A DNA stretch of 49,040 bases from positions 1 to 49,040 of the forward strand of contig CAKSKG010000018.1 of assembly GCA_934464775.1 (NCBI GenBank), read 5' to 3'. Shown in pieces: positions 6,029 through 14,545 of this stretch (position 1 is its first letter; every line of letters begins with the position of its first letter). The position numbers and the translations under genes are program-made. Source of the stretch: an uncultured Oscillospiraceae bacterium. Its GTDB lineage: Bacteria; Bacillota; Clostridia; Oscillospirales; Ruminococcaceae. The notes under the pieces were generated by a model, which did not search any database, was not told the DNA's origin, and saw nothing but the letters and a program-made list of their open reading frames with translations.

Positions 6029-7465
6029 ATGTCAGATTATTCTACTTACGAATCCCCGTTCTGCACCAGATATGCCAGCAAGGAAATGCAGTATATCTTC
6101 TCCGCAGACAAGAAGTTCACAACATGGCGCAGACTCTGGGTCGCACTTGCCCGTGCCGAGATGAAGCTCGGTCTTCCCGTTACACAGGAGCAGGTCGATG
6201 AGCTGGAGGCAAATGTTGAGAATATCGACTATGCCGCTGCCGCAGAGCGTGAAAAGCTTGTCCGCCACGATGTTATGGCGCACGTTTACGCATACGGTCT
6301 TGTATGCCCCAAGGCAAAGGGAATAATCCACCTTGGTGCGACTTCCTGCTATGTTGGTGACAACACCGACGTTATCATCATGCGTGATGCTATGCACGTT
6401 ATCAGAAAGAAGCTGCTCACAGTTATCGCACAGCTGGCAAAGTTTGCCGATGAATACAAGTCCATGCCTGCCCTTGCATATACACATCTCCAGCCTGCAC
6501 AGCTCACAACAGTGGGCAAGCGTGCAACTCTCTGGATAAATGAGCTGCTTATGGATATCGACGAGCTGGATTACCGTATAAAGAATCTCAAGCTTCTCGG
6601 TTCAAAGGGTACAACAGGCACACAGGCTTCCTTTAAGGAGCTTTTTGACGGCGACAGCGCAAAGATCAAGGAGCTTGAAAGAATGATCGCAGAGGAAATG
6701 GGCTTCGATGCAGTTGTTCCCGTTTCCGGTCAGACCTATTCCAGAAAGGTAGATTCCCAGATCGTAGCAACTCTCAGCGGAATTGCACAGTCCGCCATGA
6801 AGTTTGCCAATGACCTCAGGATCCTCCAGAACTTCAAGGAAATGGAAGAGCCTTTCGAGAAGAATCAGATCGGTTCCTCCGCTATGCCTTACAAGCGCAA
6901 TCCTATGCGCTGCGAGAGAATCACAGCTCTTGCACGTTATCTTATGGTAGATACACTAAATCCCGCATTCACAGCAGGAACACAGTGGTTTGAGCGTACT
7001 CTCGATGATTCCGCAAACAAGAGAATTTCCGTTGCCGAGGGCTTCCTTGCGGCAGACGCTATCCTCAATATCCTCATCAACGTAACATCTAATCTGGTGG
7101 TATATCCCAAGGTCATCAGACAGCGTGTTATGCGTGAGCTGCCCTTTATGGCTTCCGAAAATATCATGATGGACGCTGTAAAGAGAGGCGGAGACAGACA
7201 GGCTCTCCATGAGAAGATCAGGACATATTCCATGCAGGCAGGCAAGCGTGTAAAGGAAGAGGGTCTTGACAACAACCTTATCGAGCTTATCCTTGCAGAC
7301 CCCGAGTTCGGTCTCAACAAGGACGATATCGAGGCAATACTCGTTCCCGAAAACTATACGGGCAGAAGCGCCGAGCAGGTAGATGAATTCCTGGCAGGCT
7401 ATGTTAAGCCTCTGCTTGACGCAAATACGGATTCAACACATGAAACAGCGGAGATCTCCGTCTGA
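6029..7465 (+). CDS. purB: Adenylosuccinate lyase
   Basis: Acts twice in purine synthesis: it splits SAICAR to AICAR plus fumarate, and adenylosuccinate to AMP plus fumarate. The fumarase/aspartase superfamily signature SSAMPYKRNP lies at about residues 281-290. HLGATSCYVGDNTD and THLQPAQLTTVGKR supply conserved substrate-binding and catalytic His segments. The 478-aa length is normal for the longer PurB subfamily. The start is supported by GAAAGGATTG. It is not clustered with other pur genes. The next gene begins 22 bases downstream and may share the transcript. Confidence 0.97.
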   Translation: MSDYSTYESPFCTRYASKEMQYIFSADKKFTTWRRLWVALARAEMKLGLPVTQEQVDELEANVENIDYAAAAEREKLVRHDVMAHVYAYGLVCPKAKGIIHLGATSCYVGDNTDVIIMRDAMHVIRKKLLTVIAQLAKFADEYKSMPALAYTHLQPAQLTTVGKRATLWINELLMDIDELDYRIKNLKLLGSKGTTGTQASFKELFDGDSAKIKELERMIAEEMGFDAVVPVSGQTYSRKVDSQIVATLSGIAQSAMKFANDLRILQNFKEMEEPFEKNQIGSSAMPYKRNPMRCERITALARYLMVDTLNPAFTAGTQWFERTLDDSANKRISVAEGFLAADAILNILINVTSNLVVYPKVIRQRVMRELPFMASENIMMDAVKRGGDRQALHEKIRTYSMQAGKRVKEEGLDNNLIELILADPEFGLNKDDIEAILVPENYTGRSAEQVDEFLAGYVKPLLDANTDSTHETAEISV

Positions 7466-7487
7466 TGACATATGAAAGGATAAGAGC

Positions 7488-8258
7488 ATGAACGAAAACA
7501 ATAACGGCTTCGATCCCTATACAGGTCAGCCTCTGGGCGGCAATAATGACGGAAACGGTCAGCCCGGTGTGAATTTATCCAAGGAACAGCCTCAGCAGGA
7601 CATGAACGGAATGAACAGTCAGCCCTATAATTCCGCTCCGAACGGCGGCGTTGATACGGGCTTCCGTCAGGAAGAACTGAACCGTCAGGGCTATGTTGAC
7701 CCGAATCTTAATCAGATGCCGAATCAGCAGGGCTATAATCCCAACGGTTACGGCAGCGGATATAATAACGGATACAACCCCAACGGCTATAACAACGGCT
7801 ATAATAACGGATACAATCCCAACGGATATAACCCCAATTACGGACAGTACGGCTATCAGAACCCCTACGCAGGCTACGGTCAGAAAAGCACAAAGGGGCT
7901 TGCAACGGCTTCAATGATATGCGGTATCGTCAGTGTTGTGCTGTGCATTTTCGATTTTGTTTTCCCGCTGCTGTTTGTTGTGCCTATCGTCGGTCTTGTT
8001 CTGGGTATCGTTCATAAGACGAAAAATCCACCCGATGGCAGGGGAATGTCCACTGCGGGCATTATTCTTTCGGTAATAGGAATTATCCTGCCGATAGCGT
8101 TCATAATCATTTCTGTGGCAATGCTGCCCACAATGCTGGAATATATGCAGGAAAATTATCCCGATATGTATGAGCAGTTCTACGATCAGTATTCCGAGCA
8201 GATGCCCCAGTATTTCTCATCGCTTTTTGCAATGGTGAAGAATTTTTTTATCAAATAA
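7488..8258 (+). CDS. DUF4190-like membrane protein with an Asn/Gly/Tyr-rich N-terminus
   Basis: 256 aa. The first ~130 residues are low complexity, rich in Asn, Gly, Gln, Pro and Tyr, with repeated NGYN and PNGY units between about residues 80 and 125. Two hydrophobic segments follow: about 143-172 (ICGIVSVVLCIFDF... VVPIVGLVLGIV) and about 184-205. This matches the DUF4190 layout of two helices around a polar hairpin. A short soluble tail follows, containing YEQFYDQYSEQMPQYF. The function is unknown; the N-terminus is probably disordered and cytosolic. AAAGGATAAG precedes the ATG. A bidirectional terminator follows. Confidence 0.82.
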   Translation: MNENNNGFDPYTGQPLGGNNDGNGQPGVNLSKEQPQQDMNGMNSQPYNSAPNGGVDTGFRQEELNRQGYVDPNLNQMPNQQGYNPNGYGSGYNNGYNPNGYNNGYNNGYNPNGYNPNYGQYGYQNPYAGYGQKSTKGLATASMICGIVSVVLCIFDFVFPLLFVVPIVGLVLGIVHKTKNPPDGRGMSTAGIILSVIGIILPIAFIIISVAMLPTMLEYMQENYPDMYEQFYDQYSEQMPQYFSSLFAMVKNFFIK

Positions 8259-8270
8259 GCATTATGCATT

Positions 8271-8308
8271 AAAAAAGCTCCTGCGGTCAGTGACTGCGGG
8301 AGCTTTTT
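8271..8308. terminator. Bidirectional terminator
   Basis: AGCTCC... at 8276-8288 pairs with ...GGAGCT at 8292-8304 around AGT, with A6 on the left and T5 on the right. It serves the converging genes at 7488-8258 and 8315-8971. Confidence 0.88.
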
Positions 8309-8314
8309 GTGCTG

Positions 8315-8971
8315 TTATTTGCAGAGTGAAGCTGCGGCTTTTATGATCTCGTCCTTTGTAAGAGTTCCGCAGAGCTGGAAGATATATTCGCCGTTGTCAA
8401 CGGTGATGATGTAATTCCTGCCGGTGTCGATAAACAGACCTTTGCAGCCGTTCAGCGAGATATATTCAAGCTTGTTTCCCTCGGTATCAACATTGGAAGA
8501 AAAGCCGTTTTTGGTATACTGCACGATCGACAGCAACTTATCGCCTCCGCCGTAGGTGGTGTAATGCATGGGCTCATTTTCCATAAAGGGACCGCTGCTG
8601 ATAAGCTTCATTCCGAAAGGCACATCGGGCAGGCATACCTTTTCGATGCTTTTGGGAGCTGTTTCGGTGTCGGTGGAATGCAGAGACGTGTGGGTAGGAT
8701 GCTTTTCCATAAAGAATTTACCGAACAGATCTTTCAGTGCGCCCGATGAAAAAGCAGCCGCCGCAGCAGCCAAGATCGCCGCCGTGATTATTGCCGCTAT
8801 CCTGCGCATTGATATCTTTCTTTTTATGGGCTTTGCTTCACCGTGCTTTATGAGCATATCCATGCTGCGCTCAAAATTCTTTGAAAAGATATGGTCGGGC
8901 ATATCGGGGACAGAGCCGATTATTCGGTCGGTGAGGGTTTCGTCGAATGCTGATTTGATATTATCGGTCAT
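8315..8971 (-). CDS. Putative anti-sigma factor with DUF4367-like C-terminus
   Basis: 218 aa. A cytosolic N-terminus (about residues 1-68) precedes one transmembrane helix (about 70-95: IAAIITAAILAAAAAAF). The extracytoplasmic domain contains a GKLE..SLNGCKGLFIDTG-like stretch and ends near LTKDEIIKAAASL, consistent with DUF4367. I chose the ATG at 8971 because it overlaps the end of the sigma gene by 11 bases, a typical coupled layout; an upstream in-frame start would lie well inside the sigma gene. By position it is likely to bind the ECF sigma factor and hold it at the membrane (inference). The external signal is unknown. Confidence 0.75.
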   Translation of the reverse strand: MTDNIKSAFDETLTDRIIGSVPDMPDHIFSKNFERSMDMLIKHGEAKPIKRKISMRRIAAIITAAILAAAAAAFSSGALKDLFGKFFMEKHPTHTSLHSTDTETAPKSIEKVCLPDVPFGMKLISSGPFMENEPMHYTTYGGGDKLLSIVQYTKNGFSSNVDTEGNKLEYISLNGCKGLFIDTGRNYIITVDNGEYIFQLCGTLTKDEIIKAAASLCK

Positions 8972-9509
8972 ATTCAAGCCGCTCCTTTGCAATTTTGTTG
9001 AATCGGGCTTTTGCACGGCTTAGCTTTTTCTTTGCCGCTTCATAGGATATCCCGAGACTTTCGGAGATATCTTTTATGCTCATGCCCATGTACTGGTCAA
9101 GGTACAGTATGTTGTAATACTCGTCGGGAAGTTTGTCAAGGACGTCCTTTACGGCAGCAACCTCTATATCGGAGATTATCTCCTCTTCAATATCGGTATC
9201 GTCCGCTGCAAGCTCATCATTGAATTCCTCTTCGGGAGCATCATGCACGGAATGATAATATTTCAGTGCGGTGTTCCTCACTATAATAATCAAAAAAGCA
9301 TGGGTTTGGGGACAGTCTATTTTGGTGATTTTTTGTAAATTTTTTATGACTCTCATAAAAGCTTCATGAACACAGTCCTCTGCGGAATATTTGTCCTTAA
9401 CGATGCCGAAAGCCGTCTTATACATATCCTGACGGTAAAGAATATAAAGCTGCTCGAATTTGCTTTTTTCGTTTTCTCCGTCGATCAATGTGAGGTAAAA
9501 TCCTATCAT
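8961..9509 (-). CDS. ECF-type RNA polymerase sigma factor
   Basis: 182 aa with both sigma-70 regions. Region 2 (about residues 15-85) includes LYRQDMYKTAFGIVKDKYSAEDCVHEAF and HAFLIIIVRNTALKYY. Region 4 (about 125-177) includes LPDEYYNILYLDQYMGMSIKDISESLG, and YEAAKKKLSRAKARF is the recognition helix. An acidic linker (EEEFNDELAADDTDIEEE) joins them. The ATG at 9509 is preferred because GAAAGG sits 7 bases upstream; a TTG 15 bases further upstream is less likely. It is co-transcribed with the membrane anti-sigma candidate. Confidence 0.92.
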   Translation of the reverse strand: MIGFYLTLIDGENEKSKFEQLYILYRQDMYKTAFGIVKDKYSAEDCVHEAFMRVIKNLQKITKIDCPQTHAFLIIIVRNTALKYYHSVHDAPEEEFNDELAADDTDIEEEIISDIEVAAVKDVLDKLPDEYYNILYLDQYMGMSIKDISESLGISYEAAKKKLSRAKARFNKIAKERLEYDR

Positions 9510-9564
9510 CGGGAATCCTTTCAAAATATGTAATGCCGATATTTATTTAAACAGTGCTTATTAT

Positions 9565-9594
9565 ATTATAAAACAATATCATACACAAAATCAA
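9565..9594 (-). promoter_or_regulatory. Promoter of the sigma/anti-sigma operon
   Basis: On the minus strand TTGATT (9594-9589), 18-bp spacer, TATAAT (9570-9565). Confidence 0.65.
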
Positions 9595-9608
9595 TAAGAA
9601 AAAGAAAA

Positions 9609-9650
9609 CAAAAAAAGACGGACTGTTTCCTTTTGCGGAAACAGTCCGTT
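9609..9650 (-). terminator. Terminator of the 9668-11251 gene
   Basis: A perfect 13-bp stem (9618-9630 with 9637-9649) with a T-rich run downstream on the minus strand (9617-9611). Confidence 0.88.
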
Positions 9651-9667
9651 CTGAGCTGTTTAGCTGA

Positions 9668-11251
9668 TTAATACATTACGCCGTAAGCATTGTCATAGTC
9701 ATAATCAACGGTGAGCGAGTCGATAAGCTCGTTTGCATAATCAACTGCGTCCTGACCGATGATATCGCTGAGAGCGGAAATATTGCTCTTGAGCTTGCTG
9801 TAATCGGAATTCTTTATGTAATCCATAAGGGCTTCCTGATCCAGTATATTGATCGTTGTGCCCTGAGGTATCTCAATGGCTGTAAAGTCTGTATCTTCGC
9901 TTGATGCAAATACAGTCAGCAGATTTTCGCCGTCTGTGGAGATGCTTGCGGTAGCCTCCGCATGATCCTCCTTGCCGATAAGGCTCATGGAGAAGCTGTC
10001 GGTATCGTCTAAGCTGAAATCAACGGAGATATTTCCGATAAGATCGCCGTTTTCCAGTTTCTTGACGTCAAGATCGTCAAAGGTGAAGCTGATGTTGTAT
10101 TCATCTTCATAATATTCGGTCTTTTCGCTTACAACAAGCTTTCCGCTGCCGTTCGCAACGTCGTTTTTAACGGTTCCGTCGGCTGTGAAGCTTATATTGT
10201 CGCCGTCCGATGCAAGCAGAAGCTCAAGTGAGAAGTTGTCGCCGCTTGTGTACAGTATTTCGGAAAGCTCTCCACTGTCTGTTGTGAGCTTAATGCCTGT
10301 GACGCTGCCGTCTGCCGCAATGTATGTGCGTATCTCATAGGGAGAGAAGCTTTCGCCCGGTGTAAGCTCGCTCATGAGATCGTTGTAATCGTCCTCGGAA
10401 GCACCTGCCGCCAGCCAGATATCCTTGATATCTGAATCGGTCTTTATTGCTGCCGTGAATTCCTCTGCCATTGCCTTTGCGGAAGCTTCGTCGATAGAAA
10501 CAACTGCTTCCGTATACTTTGAGGTCACTCCCGAAGCGGAGGTAAGCTCTGTGTTCTTGTTCAGTGTGACATTTCCCGCATGAGCAAGGTAGATATCCAT
10601 ATATCTGTCTGCCATTGAGCCGAGACGTTCCTTTGTGAGAACGGTGCCGTCCAGAAGCTTCATTTTGTCGGCTGTGTCAATGGAAGTGCCAAGAGCTTTT
10701 TCAATATCTTCCGATGTCATGCTGAGCCACTTTTCGGATATTGTGGGGATAGACATATACTGGCTGTCACCGCTTACCACTGTGCTGATATCCAGCAGGG
10801 GCTTGTCGGCGAAGCTGAGGCTCATATCGGCAGCGCCCTCGGTCTGACCGCCCGATGTTCTCATAACATAATCGCAGCCGATCTTCATATTGTCAGCCGA
10901 AACGCCGCGTTCTTCAAGAAGCAGCTCTTCCAGCAATGCGGGACCGGGAGTGATAGTAAGTGTGCCCTTTACGGCTCTGTCGCTGTTGAACTTTTCGCAG
11001 TATGCCGCATAATTTTCCGCCGTTTTGTCGGCACTTTCGGAGATCTCTTTTCTGATAACTCCCGAATAATAATCCTCGGGAGAGGATAAAGCCATTTTAA
11101 GTGAATTGTTTACAGAGGGAACGCCGATGCATATGCCTGCCGCAGCTCCTACCGCAACTACCGCTATCGCTGCGATCACCGCCGCTTTTTTGCCGCCTGA
11201 TTTTTTTGGAGAAAGGATTATTTCCTGCTGACCGTTCAGTTCGTTATTCAT
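9668..11251 (-). CDS. Membrane-anchored extracytoplasmic protein of unknown function
   Basis: 527 aa. A short cytosolic start with a Lys-rich stretch (SPKKSGGKKA) precedes a single transmembrane helix (about residues 24-46) and then a long soluble domain. That domain is rich in Asp, Ser and Thr and predicted mainly beta (many alternating segments such as KLVVSEKTEYYEDEYNISFTFDD). The end, TVDYDYDNAYGVMY, is Tyr/Asp-rich. I do not recognise a domain with confidence; the layout resembles large Ruminococcaceae surface proteins with an N-terminal anchor. It has its own promoter (11354) and terminator. It lies upstream of, and on the same strand as, the ECF sigma pair, so it could be a regulatory target (inference only). 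Confidence 0.78.
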   Translation of the reverse strand: MNNELNGQQEIILSPKKSGGKKAAVIAAIAVVAVGAAAGICIGVPSVNNSLKMALSSPEDYYSGVIRKEISESADKTAENYAAYCEKFNSDRAVKGTLTITPGPALLEELLLEERGVSADNMKIGCDYVMRTSGGQTEGAADMSLSFADKPLLDISTVVSGDSQYMSIPTISEKWLSMTSEDIEKALGTSIDTADKMKLLDGTVLTKERLGSMADRYMDIYLAHAGNVTLNKNTELTSASGVTSKYTEAVVSIDEASAKAMAEEFTAAIKTDSDIKDIWLAAGASEDDYNDLMSELTPGESFSPYEIRTYIAADGSVTGIKLTTDSGELSEILYTSGDNFSLELLLASDGDNISFTADGTVKNDVANGSGKLVVSEKTEYYEDEYNISFTFDDLDVKKLENGDLIGNISVDFSLDDTDSFSMSLIGKEDHAEATASISTDGENLLTVFASSEDTDFTAIEIPQGTTINILDQEALMDYIKNSDYSKLKSNISALSDIIGQDAVDYANELIDSLTVDYDYDNAYGVMY

Positions 11252-11296
11252 GATAGCCTCCTCTTTTTGTTAAATGATATTCGTCTTTGTAAGCAA

Positions 11297-11322
11297 ATGC
11301 CGATAAAGATAAATTTATCGGT
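11297..11322 (-). other. Leader hairpin upstream of the 9668-11251 gene
   Basis: ATGCCGATAAA and TTTATCGGTAT form an inverted repeat between the promoter and the ATG. No T run follows, so it looks like an mRNA 5' stem or operator rather than an attenuator. Confidence 0.45.
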
Positions 11323-11353
11323 ATTTTAAGAGTATATTTTCTCTTTATAAAGT

Positions 11354-11382
11354 ATTATACTACATTTTTTATCCGATGTCAA
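11354..11382 (-). promoter_or_regulatory. Promoter of the 9668-11251 gene
   Basis: On the minus strand TTGACA (11382-11377), 17-bp spacer, TATAAT (11359-11354): a full consensus promoter. Confidence 0.88.
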
Positions 11383-11451
11383 TAAAAATTTACATCTTAT
11401 TAAAAACATGACAAATATATATAAAAAAGCGGCAAAATCTTTTCGCAATTT

Positions 11452-11490
11452 GTAAAAAAATCTCCGCTTTGCCGAAAGGTAAGCGGAGAT
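11452..11490 (-). terminator. Terminator of the DUF1836-dipeptidase-ThuA operon
   Basis: ATCTCCGCTT at 11460-11469 pairs with AAGCGGAGAT at 11481-11490; on the minus strand a T run follows. Confidence 0.85.
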
Positions 11491-11520
11491 CCTGAAAACG
11501 ATATATTCATTTTTTGAAGC

Positions 11521-12240
11521 TTAGGTGTTTTCCAGGCTTTCACCCATAAAGCAAGGTATCTCATTGTGGGAATGCTCTGTGGGAGCGGCCCAGCGGACTG
11601 CATTTGTGATTATGCGTCTGATATTCGGGTCATGGAAAATGGGGTATTCCTCGTGTCCGGGCTGGAAATAGAAGATCTTTCCCTTTCCTCTGCGGAAGGT
11701 TATGCCGCTGCGGAAAACCTGTCCTCCCGCAAACCAGCCCATGAAGATGATATCCTCGGGGTTGGGGATATCGAAAGGTTCGCCGTACATTTCCTCCAAG
11801 GGCAGCTCAAAGTGAGTTGGCACACCCTGCGCTATGGGGTGTGAGGGCTGAATGCACCATACCCGTTCACGGTCGCCGTGGCGCCATTGAAGATTGCAGG
11901 AGGTTCCCATAAGGCGCTTGAATATCTTGCTGTGATGCGCCGAGTGAAGAGCGATAAAGCCCATTCCGCCCCGAATGTGGCGGCAGATCATTTCCGCATT
12001 TTCATCTGTGACCTCATCATGTGCCATGTGACCCCACCAGATAAGCACATCGGTATCATTTAGTATTTCCTCGGACAGTCCCTGACCTTCCATATCGAGA
12101 TATGCGCAGCGGACGGAAATATCATCGTTTGCCGAAAGGAAGTCACGAATGCAGCCGTGTATTCCGTCGGGATATATCTCCGCAACGGGGGGCTGGAGCT
12201 TTTCGTGGCGGTATTCGTTCCAGATAAGTACGTTTATCAT
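11521..12240 (-). CDS. ThuA-domain (trehalose-utilisation-like) protein
   Basis: 239-aa protein of the ThuA superfamily, which has a class I glutamine-amidotransferase-like fold. Visible motifs are VLIWNEYRHE at the start, DVLIWWGHMAHDEV, GGMGFIALHSAHHSKIFKRLMG and GKIFYFQPGHEEYPIFHDPNIRRII, the last two being the most typical. ThuA proteins are tied to sugar catabolism, but the reaction is unproven. The ATG lies 4 bases after the dipeptidase stop codon and uses a GGGGAG site inside the end of that gene, so translation is probably coupled. Last gene of the three-gene operon. Confidence 0.88.
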   Translation of the reverse strand: MINVLIWNEYRHEKLQPPVAEIYPDGIHGCIRDFLSANDDISVRCAYLDMEGQGLSEEILNDTDVLIWWGHMAHDEVTDENAEMICRHIRGGMGFIALHSAHHSKIFKRLMGTSCNLQWRHGDRERVWCIQPSHPIAQGVPTHFELPLEEMYGEPFDIPNPEDIIFMGWFAGGQVFRSGITFRRGKGKIFYFQPGHEEYPIFHDPNIRRIITNAVRWAAPTEHSHNEIPCFMGESLENT

Positions 12241-12244
12241 AGCG

Positions 12245-13609
12245 TTACTCCCCGCAGAGTGCGCATATCATGTTTGCGTATATCTTTGCGTTGAGCTTCA
12301 GGCTCTCAAGCTTGATAAATTCATCTGCGCCGTGCATATGATTGTCCTCGCCGGGAAATTCTGCGCCGAATGCGACTCCGCCCTCAGTGTCGTGAACATA
12401 AGTGCCGCCGCCTATGGCAAGGCATTCGCCCTTTTTGCCTGTGATGTCCTCATAGACATTGAGGAGCGTGCGGACGAAGCTGCTGTCCGAATCCACATAA
12501 TGAGGCTCGCTGCCAAGTATTATCTTTCCGTCAAGTCCGTTTGCGGAAAGGGCGGCGCAGAGCTTTTCCGATATTTCGGAAAGGGTCTTGCTTACGGGGA
12601 AGCGGCTGTCTATCTTGCCGCAGAGCTTACCGTTTTCGATATCAAGAACCGAAAGCACGGCGGTAAGAGCGCCCGATTCCTTGTCGCTGCATTTGATTCC
12701 TGCCTGTGAGCCGTCAGTCTCGCCGTAGGGGAAGTTCTTTTCAAGACCTGTTGAGATGCCCGATTCGGAGAGCAGGCGGAGCATTGCAGTCACTGCATTG
12801 TGACCCTGCTCGGGGGTTGAAGCGTGTGCGCACAGTCCCTTTGCGGTTATTTTTACAGTATCGCCGTCGGCTTCGGCAGTGAATTTCACATCGGGGATAT
12901 TGTGGGCTGCCGATAAGAGCTGTTCTGCCGAAACGCCCCTTACGGCTGCGGTGCATACCTCGGGAACGGCATTTATCACGCTGCCGCCGTGAAGATATAC
13001 AAGCTTTTCGGGAACGGTGTCCGATGTGACCTCGCAGCGGAGCATACCCTTTTCAATATTTATCACGGGATAATTTCCGTCGGGAGTTACAAGCATTTCG
13101 GGGAATGACGCTTTTTTCTCATAGTATTCCATATCATCGGAGCCGTTTTCCTCGTTGCAGCCCGTTATGATGCGGACGCCCTTTTTCAGAGGGATACCCA
13201 GCTCCTTTACGCAGTGCATTGCAAAAAGTGCGGCTGCCGCAGGGCCTTTATCGTCGATAGCGCCTCTTCCGAAGAGCTTGCTGTCACGTATCTCCGCCCT
13301 GTATGGGTCGGAGCTCCAGCCTGTGCCCTCGGGGACAACATCAAGGTGACAGAGTATGCCCAGTGACGGCTCGGTATCGTTCATATCCGCATGAGCGGCG
13401 TAGCCGTCAAAATCAACGGTGCTGAATCCGAAGCTTTCGCACTTGTTTATAAAATGGGTAAGAACTTGGCGGCAGGCTTTGCCGAATGGAGCGTTTTCCT
13501 CAGGCTCGCCCTGAACGCTGGGGTATGAGATAAGCTCGGCGAGAAATGCGGTCATTTCATCGGTGTGAGCCTCTATATAATCATTTATTTGCTGCTTATA
13601 GCTGTTCAT
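12245..13609 (-). CDS. PepV-like M20 dipeptidase
   Basis: Zinc metallopeptidase of family M20 (PepV/Xaa-His type), expected to hydrolyse dipeptides in the cytosol. Metal-site motifs are in order: LCHLDVVPEGTGW, GRGAIDDKGPAAAALFAM, CNEENGSDDMEYY with the catalytic Glu pair, GNYPVINIEKG typical of the PepV branch, and a C-terminal HMHGADEFI. The start at 13609 has AGGAGG upstream and gives 454 aa, normal for PepV. An upstream in-frame start would place 27 residues inside the DUF1836 gene and is rejected. It begins 4 bases after the DUF1836 stop. Confidence 0.93.
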   Translation of the reverse strand: MNSYKQQINDYIEAHTDEMTAFLAELISYPSVQGEPEENAPFGKACRQVLTHFINKCESFGFSTVDFDGYAAHADMNDTEPSLGILCHLDVVPEGTGWSSDPYRAEIRDSKLFGRGAIDDKGPAAAALFAMHCVKELGIPLKKGVRIITGCNEENGSDDMEYYEKKASFPEMLVTPDGNYPVINIEKGMLRCEVTSDTVPEKLVYLHGGSVINAVPEVCTAAVRGVSAEQLLSAAHNIPDVKFTAEADGDTVKITAKGLCAHASTPEQGHNAVTAMLRLLSESGISTGLEKNFPYGETDGSQAGIKCSDKESGALTAVLSVLDIENGKLCGKIDSRFPVSKTLSEISEKLCAALSANGLDGKIILGSEPHYVDSDSSFVRTLLNVYEDITGKKGECLAIGGGTYVHDTEGGVAFGAEFPGEDNHMHGADEFIKLESLKLNAKIYANMICALCGE

Positions 13610-13613
13610 TGAA

Positions 13614-14246
13614 TCATTCCTCCTGTTCGGAACGGTCTTTTTTATCCTTTTTTTCCTTGGCTTTTTTCTCGGACTTTTTGTCCTTTTCATCGGACACTTC
13701 GTTTTCGGGCTGGGTCATTCTGCGGAGCTGCACAAGGGCATTTTCCGCAAGGAGCTTGCTTCCGCCCGATATGGCGGCTGCGTGCATTGCCGAAAGGGAA
13801 AGCATTGCCGCCCCGTCAGTCTCGCTCTGGCTGACGTCGGACATGGTGGTGCGGAGCATATCGTTTATCCGCAGAAATGTCTGCTCGTAGCGCTCGGAAA
13901 AGAAATCCAGCAGCTGTTCCTCCGTCCGTGTGAGGAGCAGCGTATCTATCAGCGAGCCTATGGACTGAATGGGCAGCACAGGCTTCATGACGCATATCAT
14001 GATGAGCCTTGAAAGCTGCACCCTTGAATATTTTTTCTTTACGGGGCAGGGGATTATCCCAAGCTTAACGTAATTGTTTATCATCGACGGCGTAAGCGTG
14101 CCGTCGCCGCAGGGAGAGAGCCGCTCTATGTATTTGTTTATCAGAGTTATCACCTGATCCATATACAACCCGATATCGGGCAGCTCATTCCATCTGGGCA
14201 GATGAAATGCCGCAGCAGGCTTTTCCGTATTTATCCTTTCGTTCAA
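13614..14246 (-). CDS. DUF1836 family protein
   Basis: 210 aa. The DUF1836 core is visible: LPRWNELPDIGLYMDQVITLIN, then LTPSMINNYVKLGIIPCPVKKKYSRVQLSRLIMIC, which looks like a MerR-type DNA-binding helix-turn-helix with wing (family inference), and PIQSIGSLI. The C-terminus is a highly charged Lys/Glu/Asp tail from about residue 180, probably disordered. The start is TTG at 14246 with AGGAG upstream. It is the first gene of a minus-strand operon with the dipeptidase and ThuA genes and may regulate it. A weak promoter (TTACAT/GATAAT, 17 bp) lies upstream. Confidence 0.85.
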   Translation of the reverse strand: MNERINTEKPAAAFHLPRWNELPDIGLYMDQVITLINKYIERLSPCGDGTLTPSMINNYVKLGIIPCPVKKKYSRVQLSRLIMICVMKPVLPIQSIGSLIDTLLLTRTEEQLLDFFSERYEQTFLRINDMLRTTMSDVSQSETDGAAMLSLSAMHAAAISGGSKLLAENALVQLRRMTQPENEVSDEKDKKSEKKAKEKKDKKDRSEQEE

Positions 14247-14474
14247 TATATCACTCCTGACTCATAACATTTTTGTTTTATTTCAGCGGAATTTTTCACA
14301 AAGAGGGCACAATATTATCACAACATTTCATAATTCATGTAATATAATAGTATACGCTGAAAAAATGACCGCTGTAACAGTTTTGCTTTTTGTCTTTATA
14401 TTTATGATTATATCACAGCTTTTTATATATTACAATACGTTTTATAAAAAAATATAATACAAGTCCGAAAGGAC

Positions 14475-14503
14475 TTGACATATCATAAATCACGATGTAT
14501 AAT
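14475..14503 (+). promoter_or_regulatory. Promoter of the 2-oxoacid oxidoreductase operon
   Basis: TTGACA at 14475-14480, 17-bp spacer, TATAAT at 14498-14503. An AAGTCC-GAAA-GGACTT hairpin sequence at 14461-14476 overlaps the first two bases of the -35 box and could be an operator or a remnant terminator. The rest of the 287-base gap between 14246 and 14534 is A/T-rich with no gene seen. Confidence 0.87.
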
Positions 14504-14545
14504 AGTTTTATAAACCAGATGTAATCATGTTATATGAGGCTTGAT

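Noticed and set aside
14461..14476. Terminator at AAGTCC-GAAA-GGACTT
   Set aside because: The stem is only six pairs and is followed by GACATATC rather than a T run; it overlaps the -35 box of the kor promoter.
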